NCBI GenBank assembly: GCA_944989445.1
Contig: CALYLW010000725.1
Span: 62,001 to 126,000, forward strand
Direction of reading: 5' to 3'
Source: Ampullaceana balthica
Taxonomy: Eukaryota > Mollusca > Gastropoda > Lymnaeidae
Length of the DNA stretch: 64,000 bases
Each line of letters opens with the position of its first letter. Position 1 is the stretch's first letter. The translations under genes were made by a program, and so were the position numbers. The notes under the pieces are model-generated. The model did no database searches. It was not told the origin of the DNA and saw only the letters and a list, made by a program, of their open reading frames with translations. This document shows positions 1 through 13,056 of the stretch, piece after piece.

Positions 1-527
1 TGCCCCACTGGTTAAGAACCCCTGTCTGAGATATAAAAAAAAATTCAGTAGATGCGTGCGTGAAATGGGTTCCTTGATCAAACCAGGTAATCAAACACAC
101 TATAAACATTTAAAACACTAGTAAAAATGCATAAATAGACATGAACCACGGATAAGCGTAAATCTTCAATATAGAAGAAGTGTCTGTAACAGGTACAATA
201 AGGCAAAAGAATCCTATAGTGTCCAAATTACTTAAAATTGATTCAAATATATAATGCATTGTCAAATATTAATGTCTATATAGAAGACACAAACACATAT
301 GACATATGGATTGACTCTAGTTGTCTAGGAGTAATGTTATCAATTCTTACATTTAATTTTGGCTCTAGCCCCCAGTGTTTAGTATTAATTCTAATCTCGA
401 ACTACAATACTAAACTTAAACTTAAACACATAAATGATGAAACATATAAATAAAGACACATGACGCCTCTGTCTACAACAGAGATAATATTTAATTACAT
501 AAAATATATACAGAATGAAATAGATAA
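1..527. other. AT-rich intergenic DNA, no gene seen
   Basis: No coding region with recognisable homology. The short open frame at 238-453 is AT-rich and matches nothing I know. The only structured part is a decayed LINE tail near 145-205, listed separately. The stretch ends where a Helitron begins at 528. Confidence 0.6.
145..205 (+). repeat. Decayed 3' tail of a CR1/jockey-type LINE
   Basis: The stretch beginning CCACGGATAAGCG, followed by AAGTGTCTGTAACAGG, matches the 3' tail of the LINE fragments at 38391-38767 (+) and 25796-26370 (-). In those copies the tail continues into GATAA repeats; here the repeats have decayed. No coding part is preserved. Confidence 0.55.
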
Positions 528-3074
528 TCTAGAATATAAAGCTCAGTTGGTGTTTGTAACTTTGTATGTTTGTCTGTTTGTATGTTTGTATGTTTGTATG
601 TTTCAAATTTCGACTTTCTGTTAGACAGTCACGGAAAAACAAAATGACGGACGGGGACCAAATTTGGAAGGACGATTCCTTTTACCCTGAAGGTGGTTTT
701 AAGTTACTTTTTGTAATTGTCCCTTTTGCCCGAATGTCGTAAATTAAATAATCAGAAAATGCGGAGACAAAGAATACAAAATTTAACCTCATTTCTGTAT
801 TGAACAAATTTACGCGGACGTTCAAATGCCGTTCAAAGCGAGTTACTTTTGGTGACATTTTTCTTCCCCAATACTTTATTTTCAGCCGTGCGCATTTGAA
901 AAAATATTATAATGTCTAATTACTGTGCGCACATTTTCGTGTACGCTTCATAATTTGAGCTGTGTAGTACAAAACATTGTCATTTTCTTTACTGTTACTT
1001 TCTATATATTAGATAGACACGTAAACATATTTAATTACAAATGCCACAATATTCATTACATTTAATTGTTACACGTTTAAATTTAATTGCGAATTTGTTT
1101 TAATTATTTTCTGTTCCATAACTCGACATTTAATGAAAAACCTATTTATGTAATAATTGTGTCAGTATTTTTTTCAAGGTTTCATTTTTAGCGGTGCGCG
1201 TTTTAAAATCTTTTATCGCCTGATTACTGTGCGCACATTTTCGTGTACGCATCTTAAATTTAGCTGTGGCCTATTAATATAACGTTTATATTTTGTTTTT
1301 CTTTTACATAAGCTATTGTCTTTTACACAACCTATACACTTATACTATTTAAACTTAGGCTACCGGACCTATTAACATAAGTAGATTAAACTAAATGAAG
1401 TGATCCTGAAAACGCTTAATTATTTTGTATTGCGAATTGAATATGTTATGTTCATTCCTTTGATGATGGATTAACATTGGCCATTTTTAAAATCGATTAT
1501 TGTCATGGTTTCACATTCGTTTTTAACATAAAATTTATTTGTTTTATTTGTTTTTTTTAAAATTAGGAATATAGCCTAATTTCTTTATTTATCTTTATTA
1601 TCTTTATCTCATAGACGCTGTTGCAAATATTGTATTAATTACAATTGTGTTACGATGCAGTGTCGTAAATATATAAGAGCTTTTTCAGTGACGACAGTGG
1701 CAGAGATCTTTTCGAAAATTGTCAACAAAGCAGTGTCCTTTTTTTTAATGGATACAAACAAACAAACATAAAAATATCAACTGAACTTTATATATTACAT
1801 GTGCGTTTAAATTATTATATTTCAATTATTTTCACGATGCATTGTATTAATATTTTACATGCAATGAATAAAATTGTGATTTTTAAAAAATTAATTCATA
1901 ACTCGATATTTAATGTAGCGAGTTTATTTTCTGTTGAAAGTGATGGCCTATTTTAAATAAACTTACACTTTAAAACAGTTTACTTAAGCTTTATATACAC
2001 TATACATTATAAACTTTCGATACCGAACGTATTAACAAAACTTGACTAAATTTAATGAAGTGATCCTGAAAACGCTTAATTAATTTGAATTACGAATTGC
2101 ACATGTTCTTATTTTCATTCCTTTGTATTGAGAATAGCATAGGCCATTTCTAAAATTGCCTTTTAATGGTTTTTAAGATGCACCTATTAACAGACGGTTG
2201 AATCTTTTTTTTTCATTTTTATTTTTTTTTCAGATATAAAATCTGGTGTGTGTGTGTGCATTGAATATAATTTACAAAATATGATGCCGTATCCGAAATA
2301 GGGAACAAAAAAAAGATTCCTTTTTGAAATTATACACATTGCTTATAAACCGTAAATATAAATCGTAAAATACAGAGACATAAAAAATGTTAAATATTAT
2401 TTCCCTGTGACAACCATTATGAATACGTCAAAAGGAGGAGTTATTTTGGTCCAGTACATTTACTTTATAACAAGACTTTATTTTATGCGGCCAGCTTTCT
2501 ATATTGTCTAAATACGGTGTGCTCATGTTTTTGATATCATTTTAATTCGACCGTTTTTTTTTAAAAAAAGTATTTTATAAAGTACATTTATAATTTTGTT
2601 TATTTGCGCTATGAGTCACTTAGCTTTTTGCCTTTTAAAGGGATAGTGCCACATGTTCTTTATCTCATAGACGTGGTTACAAATATTATATAATTTACAA
2701 TTGTGATACGAAGCAGTTTCGTAATTATATATTAAATTTTTGAGTGACGAGGGTGGTAGAGCTCTTTCGGAAAACCTGTAAGTTATGTTTATTTTGTACA
2801 CGTGGGAATGAAATTGTAAATTTAGTTATTATGGTCAGCAAGAATCGTTATTTAATAAATCATATATTTTAAATAGTAAGGTTATGTTAAAAGGCACTGC
2901 ATTAAGTGAAAACAACTCACGCGGTAAAATGGCATATCTCTGTTTCTCATAAGATTTTAACTAAATAGAGGAATCTGAAATTTAACTTGGCAAATAAAAA
3001 TTGTAATAACCAGCAACTAATACTTGGATAAAAGGTCAGCACACTCCCGCTACAAAGTGCGGGTATTTTTCTAG
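528..3074 (+). mobile_element. Non-autonomous Helitron, copy A of a tandem pair
   Basis: The element starts with TC after an A (528) and ends with CTAG (3071-3074). A short hairpin with stem CCCGC/GCGGG lies at 3046-3063, seven bases before the end, which is the classical Helitron 3' signature. No Rep/helicase reading frame is visible, so it should depend on a partner for movement. Near the 5' end is a run of TTTGTATG units (about 553-601). Internally it is repetitive: blocks around 916/1217, 1326/1990 and 1610/2660 are diverged copies of one another. It is followed directly by a second copy at 3075. Confidence 0.75.
3046..3063 (+). terminator. Helitron 3' hairpin (transposition terminator)
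   Basis: Stem CCCGC (3046-3050) and GCGGG (3059-3063) with an 8-base loop, placed just before CTAG. In Helitrons such a hairpin marks the end of rolling-circle replication. It is not a transcription terminator. Confidence 0.65.
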
Positions 3075-5638
3075 TCTAATATATAAAGCTCAGTTGGTGT
3101 TTGTATCTTTGTATGTTTGTATGTTTGTATGTTTGTATGTTTGTATGTTTGTATGTTTCACTTTCGACTTTCTATTAGACAGCCACGGAAAAACCAAATG
3201 ACGGACGGGACCAAATTTGGAAGGACGGTTCCTTTTACCCTGAAGGTGGTTTTAAGTTAGTTTTTGTAATTTTCCCTTTTGCCCGAATGCCGTAAATTAA
3301 ATTATCAGAAAATGCAGAGACAAAGAATAAAAAATGTAACCACATTTCTGTATCGAAAAAATTTACGCGGACGTTCAAATGCCGTTCAAAGCGAGTTACT
3401 TTTGGTGACATTTTTCTTCCCCAATACTTTATTTTCAGCCGTGCGCATTTGAAAAAATATTATGTCTAATTACTGTGCGCACATTTTCGTGTACGCTTCA
3501 TAATTTGAGCTGTGTAGTACAAAACATTGTCATTTTCTTTACTGTTACTTTCTATATATTAGATAGACACGTAAACATATTTAATTACAAATGCCACAAT
3601 ATTCATTACATTTAATTGTTACACGTTTAAATTTAATTGCGAATTTGTTTTAATTATTTTCTGTTCCATAACTCGACATTTAATGAAAAACCTATTTATG
3701 TAATAATTGTGTCAGTATTTTTTTCAAGGTTTCATTTTTAGCGGTGCGCGTTTTAAAATCTTTTATCGCCTGATTACTGTGCGCACATTTTCGTGTACGC
3801 ATCTTAAATTTAGCTGTGGCCTATTAATATAACGTTTATATTTTGTTTGTCTTTTACATAAGCTATTGTCTTTTACACAACCTATACACTTATACTATTT
3901 AAACTTAGGCTACCGGACCTATTAACATAAGTAGATTAAACTAAATGAAGTGATCCTGAAAACGCTTAATTATTTTGTATTGCGAATTGAATATGTTATT
4001 TTCATTCCTTTGATGATGGATTAACATAGGCCATTTTAAAAATCAATTATTGTTATGGTTTCACATTCGTTTTTAACACATAATTGATTTGTTTTGTTTG
4101 TTTTTTTAAAATTAGGAATATAACCTAATTTCTTTATTTATCTTTATTATATTTATCTAATAGACGCTGTTGCAAATATTGTATTAATTACAATTGTGTT
4201 TCGAGGCAGTGTCGTAAATATATAAGAGCTTTTTTAGTGACGACAGTGACAGAGATCTTTTGGAAAAATGTCAACAAAGCAGTGTCCTTTTTTTAATGGA
4301 TACAAACAAAGAAACATAAAAATATCAACTGAGCTTTATATATTACATATGCGTTTAAATTATTTTAATTTTGATTATTTTTAGAATGCATTGTATTAAT
4401 ATTTTACATGCAATGAATAAAATTGGGATTTTTAAAAACTTAATTCATAATTCGACATTTAATTAAAAACCATAGATGTAGCGAGTTTATTTTATCTTGA
4501 AAGTGATGGCCTATGACGCCTATGTCAAATAAACTTGCACTTTAAAACAGTTTACTTAAGCTTTATATACACTATACATTATAAACTTTCGCTAGCGAAC
4601 GTATTAACAAAACTTGACTAAATTTAATGAAGTGATCCTGAAAACGCTTAATTAATTTGAATTGTGAATTGAATATGTTTTTATGTTCATTCCTTTGTAT
4701 TCAGAATAGCATAGGCCATTTCTAAAATTACCTTTGAATCATTTTTAAGATGCACTTATTAACAGACGGTTGAATCTTTTTTTTATATTTTTTATATATT
4801 TTTCAGATATAAAATATGGTGTGTGTTTGTGCATTGAATATAATTTACAAAATATGATGCCTTATCCGAAAAAGGGAAAGATTCCTTTTTGAAATTATAC
4901 ACATTGCTTATAAACCGTAAATATAAATCGTAAAAGATAGAGACATAAAAGAAGTTAAATATTATTTCCATGTTAAAATATTTATGAATACGTCAAAAGG
5001 AGGAGTTATTTTGGTCCAGTACATTTACTTTATATCAAGACTTTATTTTATGCGGCCAGCATTCTATATTATCTAAATATGGTGTGCACATTTTTTTTAA
5101 TATCATTTTAATACGACCGTTTTTTTAAAAAAAAGTATTTTAGAAAGTACATTTATAATTTTGTTTATTTGCGCTATGAGTCACTTAGCTTTTACATTTT
5201 AAAGGGATAGTGCCACATGTTCTTTATTTCATAGACGTGGTTACAAATATTATATAACTTACAATTGTGATACGATGCAGTTTCGTAATTATATATTAAA
5301 TTTTTGAGTGACGAGGGTGGTAGAGCTCTTTCGGAAAACCTATAATTTATGTTAATTTTGTACAAGTGGGAATGAAATTGTAAATTTAGTTATTATGGTC
5401 GGCAAGAATCATTATTTAATAAATCATATATTTTAAATAGTATGGTTATGTTAAAAGGCACTGCATTAAGTGAAAACAACTCACACGGTAAAATGGCATA
5501 TCTCTGTTTCTCATAAGATTTTAACCAAATAGATGAATCTGAAATTTAACTTGGCAAATAAAAATTGTAATAACCAGCAACTAATACTTGGATAAAGGGT
5601 CAGCACACTCCCGCTACAAAGTACGGGTATTTTTCTAG
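3075..5638 (+). mobile_element. Non-autonomous Helitron, copy B of a tandem pair
   Basis: Nearly the same sequence as 528-3074, in the same orientation and abutting it with no spacer: copy A ends CTAG and copy B starts TC. The 3' end is CTAG at 5635-5638 followed by a host T. The hairpin (5610-5627) has one mismatch compared with copy A. The TTTGTATG array at the 5' end has more units than in copy A. No transposase gene is seen. The pair is flanked by A on the left and T on the right, as expected for insertion between A and T. Confidence 0.75.
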
Positions 5639-7275
5639 TAAAATATAAATGTAGACAATAATATTATAACTCAGCTACAAAATATAAAGGTACTTTGGTG
5701 TTCTCAACCTACTGTCTCATTGAAAACTATTGGGCCACTTCCTCTCCTCGTCGGACACCTTGCTCCGCCTCCAGAATGCCTTATGCGAGACCGGCCACCT
5801 GTCCGTCTCGCTTGACCGCTAACTCTAGTGGGCGTTTCCAGACTTTTCACAGTCGTGCCCCCTCAGTTACGTCTTCGGCATTGGTTCTCACTATTCTACC
5901 ATCTATGCTGCATGACTATTCTACCAGCTATGCTGCATGACTATTCTACCACCTGCTGTTTCTTTACTTTCTCTTGTCACATTTTGCATCCCCTATTTAA
6001 ACAGGGGTATTTACGATACGTGCATCTCTATTGCTCAGCTGATAAGATGGATAATTGAAAATTGTAAACAAAACCTATACACGTTTAAGAAAATACAAAT
6101 ATCAGTGACAAAAAAAATTACTTGAATACAGACAGAAACATTATGTTGATTAAATAATAACTTTTGACAATTGTGTAATTTAAGGATTTTTTTAAATAGG
6201 TGATAGATACCAAGAATGTTTAAGCCCCACCAAATATATCTGTGAAAACAAATTATTCTATAAACAATTTATAAACTATAATTGGTACCAGAGCAAAAAT
6301 GTTACTAGACGCCATGAATTATGCGTAATAAAGAGGTGAGAAGCGTGATATATTCTGCTAATCGTTATGTAACACGAATAATCTCCGTTGCTTTGAATTT
6401 TTTTGGGGGGAGGTGAAGCTACTTTATCAGTCCCCCCCCCCTTTTTTTTCGTTGTCGTTTGTTAATAAATATTCGCTATTCTCAAAAGAATCCAAAAGTA
6501 AATAATGAATATTTAACGTATTTATCGATCAGATTATTTACATTGCTATTTACACACGGTGGTTGATTATAATAGTTCCTGCTTTAGAAAGTGTATGTAA
6601 TAAAATAAAAATGTATTGAATAACAAAATTATAAAGTAAAATTTATAAGTTGTATTAGGGAAATGTCTCCAATGGAAAAAAAAACAAACATTCTATTTAT
6701 CTATAATGTATGTCTTCTCTTATCCTGCGTTTATATGAATTCGATTTGTCTGTGTTTGGGTGACTGAAAAAAGTGAAGCCAAATTCAGATTTAACATAGT
6801 GGATATATTTAAAAAAATTGTCCGTATTTAAAGTATATGCAAACGTGCAACGTTACCAAAGGTTAAAAATATTCAATTAAGTTGTGAGTTGTCAAAACCT
6901 ATGAAAAGCTACACAATATTTCAAATACATGTATTACGTGGAAGAAAGTGATAAACTTACAATATAAAAATTCCTGGGATTTAAAAAAAAATCACCCAAT
7001 GGGAGAAAAATGAAATTTGGAAAGAGCTTTTAGGTTGTATGTAAATATTTCTATGGTGCCTAAGATAAAATGAGATCTTCTTGTAAAGCAGGCAAATGAA
7101 TATGTGACATGACCAAAGATGTCACGGTGGATTTAGTGGGTTCAAGAAAATGACATTAAAAAGTTACAAATTAAAATCCGAAGATGCCAAATGTGTATGG
7201 GAACTAAATTGTTGTGTCACAGTTTAAATTTTGAAGAAGAGATATTTTAATTATCCACACTAATTTATATATATA
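5639..7275. other. Intergenic DNA with a GC-richer repeat fragment
   Basis: No gene is recognised. The part at about 5695-6050 is clearly richer in G+C than its surroundings and contains 2.7 copies of a 25-bp unit starting CTATTCTACC (5891-5958). It may be a piece of a retroelement, but no domain is readable. The rest is AT-rich and featureless to me. C and G runs occur at 6404-6442. Confidence 0.5.
5891..5958. repeat. 25-bp tandem repeat, about 2.7 copies
   Basis: CTATTCTACCATCTATGCTG and its near copies start at 5891, 5916 and 5941, each 25 bases apart. It lies inside a GC-richer block of unknown origin. Confidence 0.7.
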
Positions 7276-7650
7276 CAGGGAGTCATCGACTTACGCCGGT
7301 CCCGACTTACGCTGATTCGTGGTTACGAACGCGCCCCCATAAAAATATAAAATTGATAAAATGCGTAATTCCATCGCTCCCTACTCTCAATCTCATGCAG
7401 TACATACGCCATTTTGGTTGTTAACGCAGTCTCTCTCTCCGTTTCTCTCTCTCTCTCTCTCTCTTATGTTTTTTATCGTTTTTTCTCTACTTTTTAAGTA
7501 CTTTTTTATGTCATTAACTGTTAAATGTTCTATATCATTGTACGTACATTACTTTACAGTATATATATTTTTTATGTTCCGGCTTACACTAAAAATCGGG
7601 TTACGACGCGTCTTAAGAACGGATCAACGTTGTAGCCCGAGGACACGTTG
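7276..7650. mobile_element. pogo/Tigger-like non-autonomous element (MITE)
   Basis: The left end reads CAGGGAGTCATCGACTTACG. The right end, read on the other strand, is CAACGTGTCCTCGGGCTACA, a decayed partner. TA dinucleotides flank both sides (7274-7275 and 7651-7652), as for Tc1/mariner-superfamily insertions. Phrases such as GACTTACG repeated at the left end are typical of Tigger-type termini. The interior holds a TC run (7432-7463) and no transposase. It lies just left of the start of duplication unit 1. Confidence 0.55.
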
Positions 7651-7965
7651 TATATATAAACAACATTTACTTTTGGCAACGGCAATCTCAAAGATGTCGG
7701 TATTATGGAGCCAAGTTACCTTTTTATATATGAAACATAAGACACGTCCCTTTTATTTGTTTTAAAACTCTTAATTCTCATCGGCGAACTTTTCTTATTT
7801 TTTTCTCTTTTTTTGTGGGGGTACTTTGTTCATACAAAGAACGAAAATCTTTGTGTTAGCAATTTTTTTTTCGTGTCAAGAGAAAATAAATTAAAAGACA
7901 TATTAGTTTATTGGCACCGTGTTAACTGATATTTCTTCTTAGGCGTTTTCGAGGGATACGAATTT

Positions 7966-8100
7966 GATGTACACACTCACAAACACACACACACTCACTC
8001 ACACACACACACTCACAAACACACAAACACTCACAAACACACACACACTCACTCACACACACACTCACAAACACACAAACACACACACACACAAGAAACA
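7966..8100. repeat. CA-rich microsatellite
   Basis: Long runs of CACA broken by CTCA, with the GT strand opposite. Open frames across it (cysteine/valine-rich on one strand, threonine/histidine-rich on the other) are repeat artefacts. Unit 3 has a purer CA run at the matching position (46633-46693). Confidence 0.9.
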
Positions 8101-8299
8101 CACACATAAACACGCATATATATATATATATAACATATCAACAAACTCATTTAAAAGGATGCTATAAATGTTGAATGCAATTGAAAAAAAATCCCACATA
8201 ATTTTCCTTTTGTAGAAACGAATATTGAGGACCACGTGTATCTCCCTTAACTCATATAAACTAACACATAAATAGCAATCCGTTTTAAACAACATCTAA

Positions 8300-8545
8300 A
8301 AACATCACGAGGGGAGGGCATAAAACTGGTGCAACAAGGGACGTGAGAAATAATATACTTCAACGAATAACAACAGATGTCTGTTGACTTAGATTCTGAT
8401 TTCTGCGTAATGTTTTATCGTGAGAATTTCATAACGTAACCTTGACGAGAAATGAGAACATTGAGTTTGTGTGTCGTGTTTATTTCCTTCCTTATTTCAT
8501 AGACTTAACGAAATAAGCTGTGAATAAATGAAAGAGACTTCAGTA
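8300..8545 (+). promoter_or_regulatory. Distal copy of FREP upstream sequence (unit 1)
   Basis: This block resembles the proximal upstream region of the FREP genes (for example 12690-12900). Shared phrases in order are AGGGACGTGAGA, then GTGAGAAT, then GAGAAATGAG, then an A-rich stretch with a TATAAA-like or GAATAAA sequence. Matching distal blocks are at 27925-28145 and 46868-47075. No signal-peptide exon follows it here, so it may be a relic of a lost neighbouring gene or a distant control block. Function is not shown by the sequence. Confidence 0.35.
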
Positions 8546-8862
8546 CAAATAGAAACAGTTAAAGTTTTTTGTAGAATTTTTACAAAAAAAAGAGTCTTAT
8601 TTAAAGTCTCGATATACTCTAGTACATTTGCACAACATTATTGAAACTGTTAAAGTATGTCAAGCTTTCTTCTTCCTTCCATCATTTAATTTATATTCAA
8701 AATTGTCAGATTGTCATTGTGTCTCTTTTTAAATTATTGCAGACATGTGTTAATTTTTTTAAAAATTATTAGTTAACTATATTTACAAACCGTTGTAAAA
8801 TCTTTGGCTTTATGAATCAATTTACTCGGTGCCGTTTCAAGTTTTAAATTTAAAAAAAATCC

Positions 8863-9500
8863 GTAAAAAATAAAGTTTTTGACTATAAATCCTTTATTTT
8901 CGAGACATAACTAAAAGTATGTTCTTTATAATACGCATAGAACGACAGTCCAAAAATCCAAAATTGTAGTTATGTCTCATATATAAAGGATAGTAAAAAA
9001 AACAAAAAAAAACTACTACAGTCTGCCTGCTAAATTTCACATCGATTTGATCACGGGAAAAGAGTTATAAAAACATGTTTAATATAGTGCACATCGTGAG
9101 ACAGACTAGCAATTACTAGCATTTACATTTAAAGAGCGGGAATGTATTTTAAAAACGTATCGTCAATATAATACGCACCGCAACGTGAGACAGGAAAATA
9201 TTAAAAAGTTTGTTCAATATAATACGCACTGCGAAACTTTAACACACAAATTATCATGCTACATAGAGATAGATAGAGATTATCTAAAAATTTATTAATT
9301 TAATTACAGTACATTCGATCGATCTGAAATTTTAAAATAACATTTCTATCATCGGCACGAGTGTGCCTTCAAAATTTCAGCTTGCTAGCATTCGAGGAAA
9401 TGGGTTAAAAATCGATCCAAAGTTTTTTAGGCAAACAATCAAGCAAGGCATCAATCAATCAAGCAGACGCCACGAGTTAATATAAAGGATTTATAAAAGC
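8863..9500 (-). mobile_element. Element of the TATAAATCC-terminus family
   Basis: Ends are GACTATAAATCCTTTAT on the left and AATATAAAGGATTTAT on the right, imperfect inverted repeats. Inside, read on the minus strand, are the phrases CTAGCAAGCTGAAATTTTG and GATCGATCGAATGTACTG, shared with 44857-45600, 39416-39945 and 47617-49275. No coding frame is visible. The class is uncertain: a MITE-like element with inverted ends is the simplest reading. Confidence 0.55.
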
Positions 9501-10534
9501 AAACAGAATAAGTTGAAAACTATATTCTAAAACTGTAAATCCAGTCCCAACAACAACTTTTTGTTGCTGTTTAGATTTCCTGCTGCCTATGATACTGAGC
9601 TTGAACGTTGTAGCATGTTATGTCTCTGATTGCAGTTGTTAAATCATTTTTGAAGAAGACGAATATTGATTTTATGAATAGTAAAAAAAATTCAGCCGAT
9701 TTCTTACTTTTCTTAGTTATCAAAACTTCGTGGGATTGTTTTCGTTGCGCAAACATTTGAACACCAGACATTGCTTAATTGTCTTGAACAAGTTCAGTGT
9801 TTACATCGGGATGGATTCAGTACTGTAAATATGCATACATTCGGTTAGTTAATAAAATCTTTGAGTAATATTTCATGGAAACTTATGCTCCCTTGCCACC
9901 TTTGACAAAATTAATCATCAGGTATTGCTCCAATGACTAATGAATGCTGATTGTTTTCTGGAAACATATGTTAAGTGATTCACATCATATTTTCGCAAAT
10001 CATAATGACTGAGTCGCTTTTGGCTCTACTTCCTTAATAGAACTGATTTGTGGTGCTCAACAGGGCTCTGTTTGAGAGTATACTTTCTTTTAAATTTAGA
10101 TTGCTCTAATATACGATATATTTGAAAAACAAAATGAGTTCAGTCAATATAATTTTGTGATTTACATTCACATAATTACCGCCTCACCCCCCCCCCACCC
10201 CCACGACCAGGCAGAAGCCTTATTATTGAAGTTTTTTAAAAGTTTTAGCAGTGCAGTAAGGTCAATGAGGCAGCACGTTCTAAGTCATTCATCTTGTGGA
10301 TCATTGTAACATAATACTTTGGTATATCTTACTAGGCAGAGAATCTAACTGCCAGGTAAATGACACTTAAAAAGAACTATACTCATGTTGAAACCATTTT
10401 TCGCCTATCTACATAGAAATCTATTAAAATGATTACCTTTATAATCTAGTAAGTGATCTTCTGACATGTTTTTCAATATTTGTGTACGCATTCTAAGGTA
10501 TACTTTTTGTTGTTGACTTAGTTCCTTTTAATAA
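9501..10534. other. Intergenic DNA of unit 1, no gene seen
   Basis: AT-rich and similar in places to 28490-29060 (unit 2) and 47450-49690 (unit 3). An example is the block with TGCTGCCTATGATACTGAGC near 9580 and the one with TAGAACTGATTTGTGGTG near 10037. It therefore belongs to the duplicated unit. No open frame in it looks like protein-coding sequence. Confidence 0.55.
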
Positions 10535-10536
10535 TA

Positions 10537-11391
10537 CAGTGGTACCTCTAGATAGGATGTTGAATGATACGAAAGGCCAATGGAAGAATTTTTGTTCCAA
10601 TATACGAAATAAATCCAATATACGAAAGGCCACTGGAAGAATTTTTTGTTCCATCATATGAAAAAATTCCAAGATACGAAAAAACGCACAACTGACAACC
10701 AATGTTCCCTCTAAGATCCGTTGGTCCATGTGAAAAGTAAAAAAAATTATTGTGCAAAGTTGCACAGTATCTATTTTTTGTGCAATATTTTATTAAATTT
10801 TTCGCGGTGTAACTTTATAAACTGCTGCGCAGCGTCGGTCAAAGATCTACGCGGCCGCGAAGCTTAAAGTGAGCATTGCTGACAATGATGAAAATAACGT
10901 GATGTCATTCAACGTGCCACCAGCAGTTATACTCTCCTATTAGTCAATTCCAGCCCTATTGCTGTGTAATAGTTGTGTGTTCGTGCGTGTAATTGGTTTG
11001 GTGTTAGTGTACTAAATTCATGAATATTTTCGTGAAATCTTTTAAAAAGAGTATTTTTATGGCAATGGCTTCAAAGAAATTAATAATTAATCGTCTCATT
11101 CGAAAGATAAAAGTTTACATTTGTGTACATATTATTTTTTATTTGCTTTATTCTGTTTTCATGGTTTTATTATTATTTATTTATTTGTTTTAAAATGTGT
11201 ACTTATAAGGATTGAAGAATCCAACTTGGTTTTTACAAAGTTTACCATGAGATTTTCCATTTTTTGTGTTGTTTCTGTGCGGCTTGGAACGGATTAGGTG
11301 TTTACATGTAAATCTTTGTTCGAGATACGAAAGATCCAAGATACGAAAACCACCCCGGAACTGATTAACTTCGTATCTCGAGGTCCCTCTG
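10537..11391. mobile_element. pogo/Tigger-like MITE, 855 bp
   Basis: The left end is CAGTGGTACCTCTAGATAGG. The right end, read on the opposite strand, is CAGAGGGACCTCGAGATACG. TA target duplications lie at 10535-10536 and 11392-11393. Both ends carry reiterated ATACGAAA phrases. The interior (about 10740-11290) has no transposase frame and looks like unrelated filler. Superfamily assignment rests on the TIR sequence and the TA flank. Confidence 0.65.
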
Positions 11392-11393
11392 TA

Positions 11394-12640
11394 TTACTTT
11401 TGTATTCCTTTATTAATAAAACAATTTTTACTAATAAAGTTGAGGTTTTCTTTGTGATAATATTTTTTTACCATTTCAATACTCAATATATTTTGGATAT
11501 AAGTTCAGATAACAAGCTTTTTAAAAATATAACTAAGTGATATTATTCACAATTTGAGAGACTTACAGTATGAAGAATCAAAATATCTTTGGAAAACTTC
11601 AGCATCTTTACCTCATTTTTTATTAGAAAACATGTATGCTTAGAATCAACATGCGATATTATATCGTTCATTCCCACGCTGTCTACAGCTTGAAGGCGAG
11701 GACGAGACACAGCTGTTTACGATTTATAAAACTGGAAAAAAAATTGATCATCAAAAATATGTATAGGACAATATAGATCTTTAAATTATAACGTGACATA
11801 TTCTTTATTTTTTAAAAACACATTTCTGACTGCACTTTTGTACATGATCTTTTGTAAATCAATTAGCTACATTATTATTAGCTAAATAGATCATAAACAT
11901 ATTCTTTTTTAATACTGTACTAAGCTCCATTAGTGCTTTTCGCAGTCAACTTTATCATCACATTTTAGAAGCGTAGAACTCCAAATATTTGTCAAGCATT
12001 TGCAAGGCCTGTGTTTCTAGGTCAAGGCTTCAATTTCATGTTTTTCTAACATTATTCCAAATTTAAACTTCTAGTCTTACAAGCAGTATACAATCCTTTA
12101 TCGTTTTTGACTGCAATTTTGGTCCACTAATTTATACGCTGTCTCATACAAATTGAACACTGTTAAAACTAGAGACAAAAAGTTATTGTAAATTCTTTTA
12201 CTATGATTCTTATATATTTTAACTTTATAACAAATGGCTTATTTCTCTTACTACTGCAAAAGACTAATATTAAGAGATTGGGTCATATATTCTATGTAGG
12301 TTTTACTTATTTATTGAAATAGAAATAGTAAATCTAATCTCTTCCTGAATGGTTATGCTATTCTCAAATATCAACAAATACATTTCTTATAAATGATGGA
12401 ACATATAATTTACTGAATTTCTCTGCTGGTAAGTGAAATTATTTATTTCTTTGATTGAAAAACGTAGGTATGTGTGCCATCAATGTTATAATATTTAAAA
12501 AAAAATAAACGTATCAATATGTTTTATTTAAATATATTTAAAACAATTTATTTTTAAGGTTATTTAAGCCTCGAATAGCTAAAACTTATTTTAAGTGTTA
12601 TGTTATTTTTACATATCGCGGAAGGATTTATATTTGAACC
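11394..12640. other. Intergenic DNA of unit 1, no gene seen
   Basis: AT-rich. The part near 11640-11730 matches 50450-50545 of unit 3 (shared AAGACACAGCTG-like phrase), and 11990-12070 resembles 54930-54990. This confirms it is duplicated upstream DNA. No gene, RNA or element is recognised. Confidence 0.5.
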
Positions 12641-12689
12641 AACACAAAGCAATAACACAGTACCTTTTTATATGCCACGAAAACACAAA

Positions 12690-13056
12690 GGGCGTTACCC
12701 TTGTACAAGAAGGGACGTGAGACTTAAAATTCTTTAACACGCGACTCGAGACAATGTCAACTTTTTAAAAATGATTTTTGTTTCTACGTCATGTTTTTTA
12801 AATGTATTATTTTTCTTTCATTTTAAATATTTTTTTTGTGAGAATATCACCCCAAAATCTGAATGAGAAATGAGCGAAGCCAAGAGAATTATTTCTATTT
12901 AATTCGCTGTATCATGCATTTTTTTACATGGGATATAAAAATGCAATAAACTCAACTATAAATAAGAGTAGTTAATGCATTTCTCCGCAATTCTAAAGCA
13001 GTTTACTTTATATCACAATACTCAATTTTATTAGACACGCGTCGACGAAACTAAAA
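12690..13056 (+). promoter_or_regulatory. FREP copy 1 promoter region with TATA box
   Basis: TATAAATA at 12957-12964 lies 100 bp before the ATG at 13057. All three FREP copies keep this box at 100-104 bp, followed by a shared ATGCATTTCT phrase. Further upstream, GGGACGTGAGACTTAA (12712) matches ACGTGAGACTTAATC of copy 3 (55310). Binding sites for specific factors were not assigned. Confidence 0.65.

Noticed and set aside
6280..6300. Possible copia primer-binding site (TGGTACCAGAGC)
   Set aside because: One base off the usual TGGTATCAGAGC and there is no LTR or coding remnant on either side.
7922..8295. Cysteine/valine- and threonine/histidine-rich open frames on both strands
   Set aside because: They are translations of a CA/GT microsatellite. 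No stop codons occur in pure repeats.
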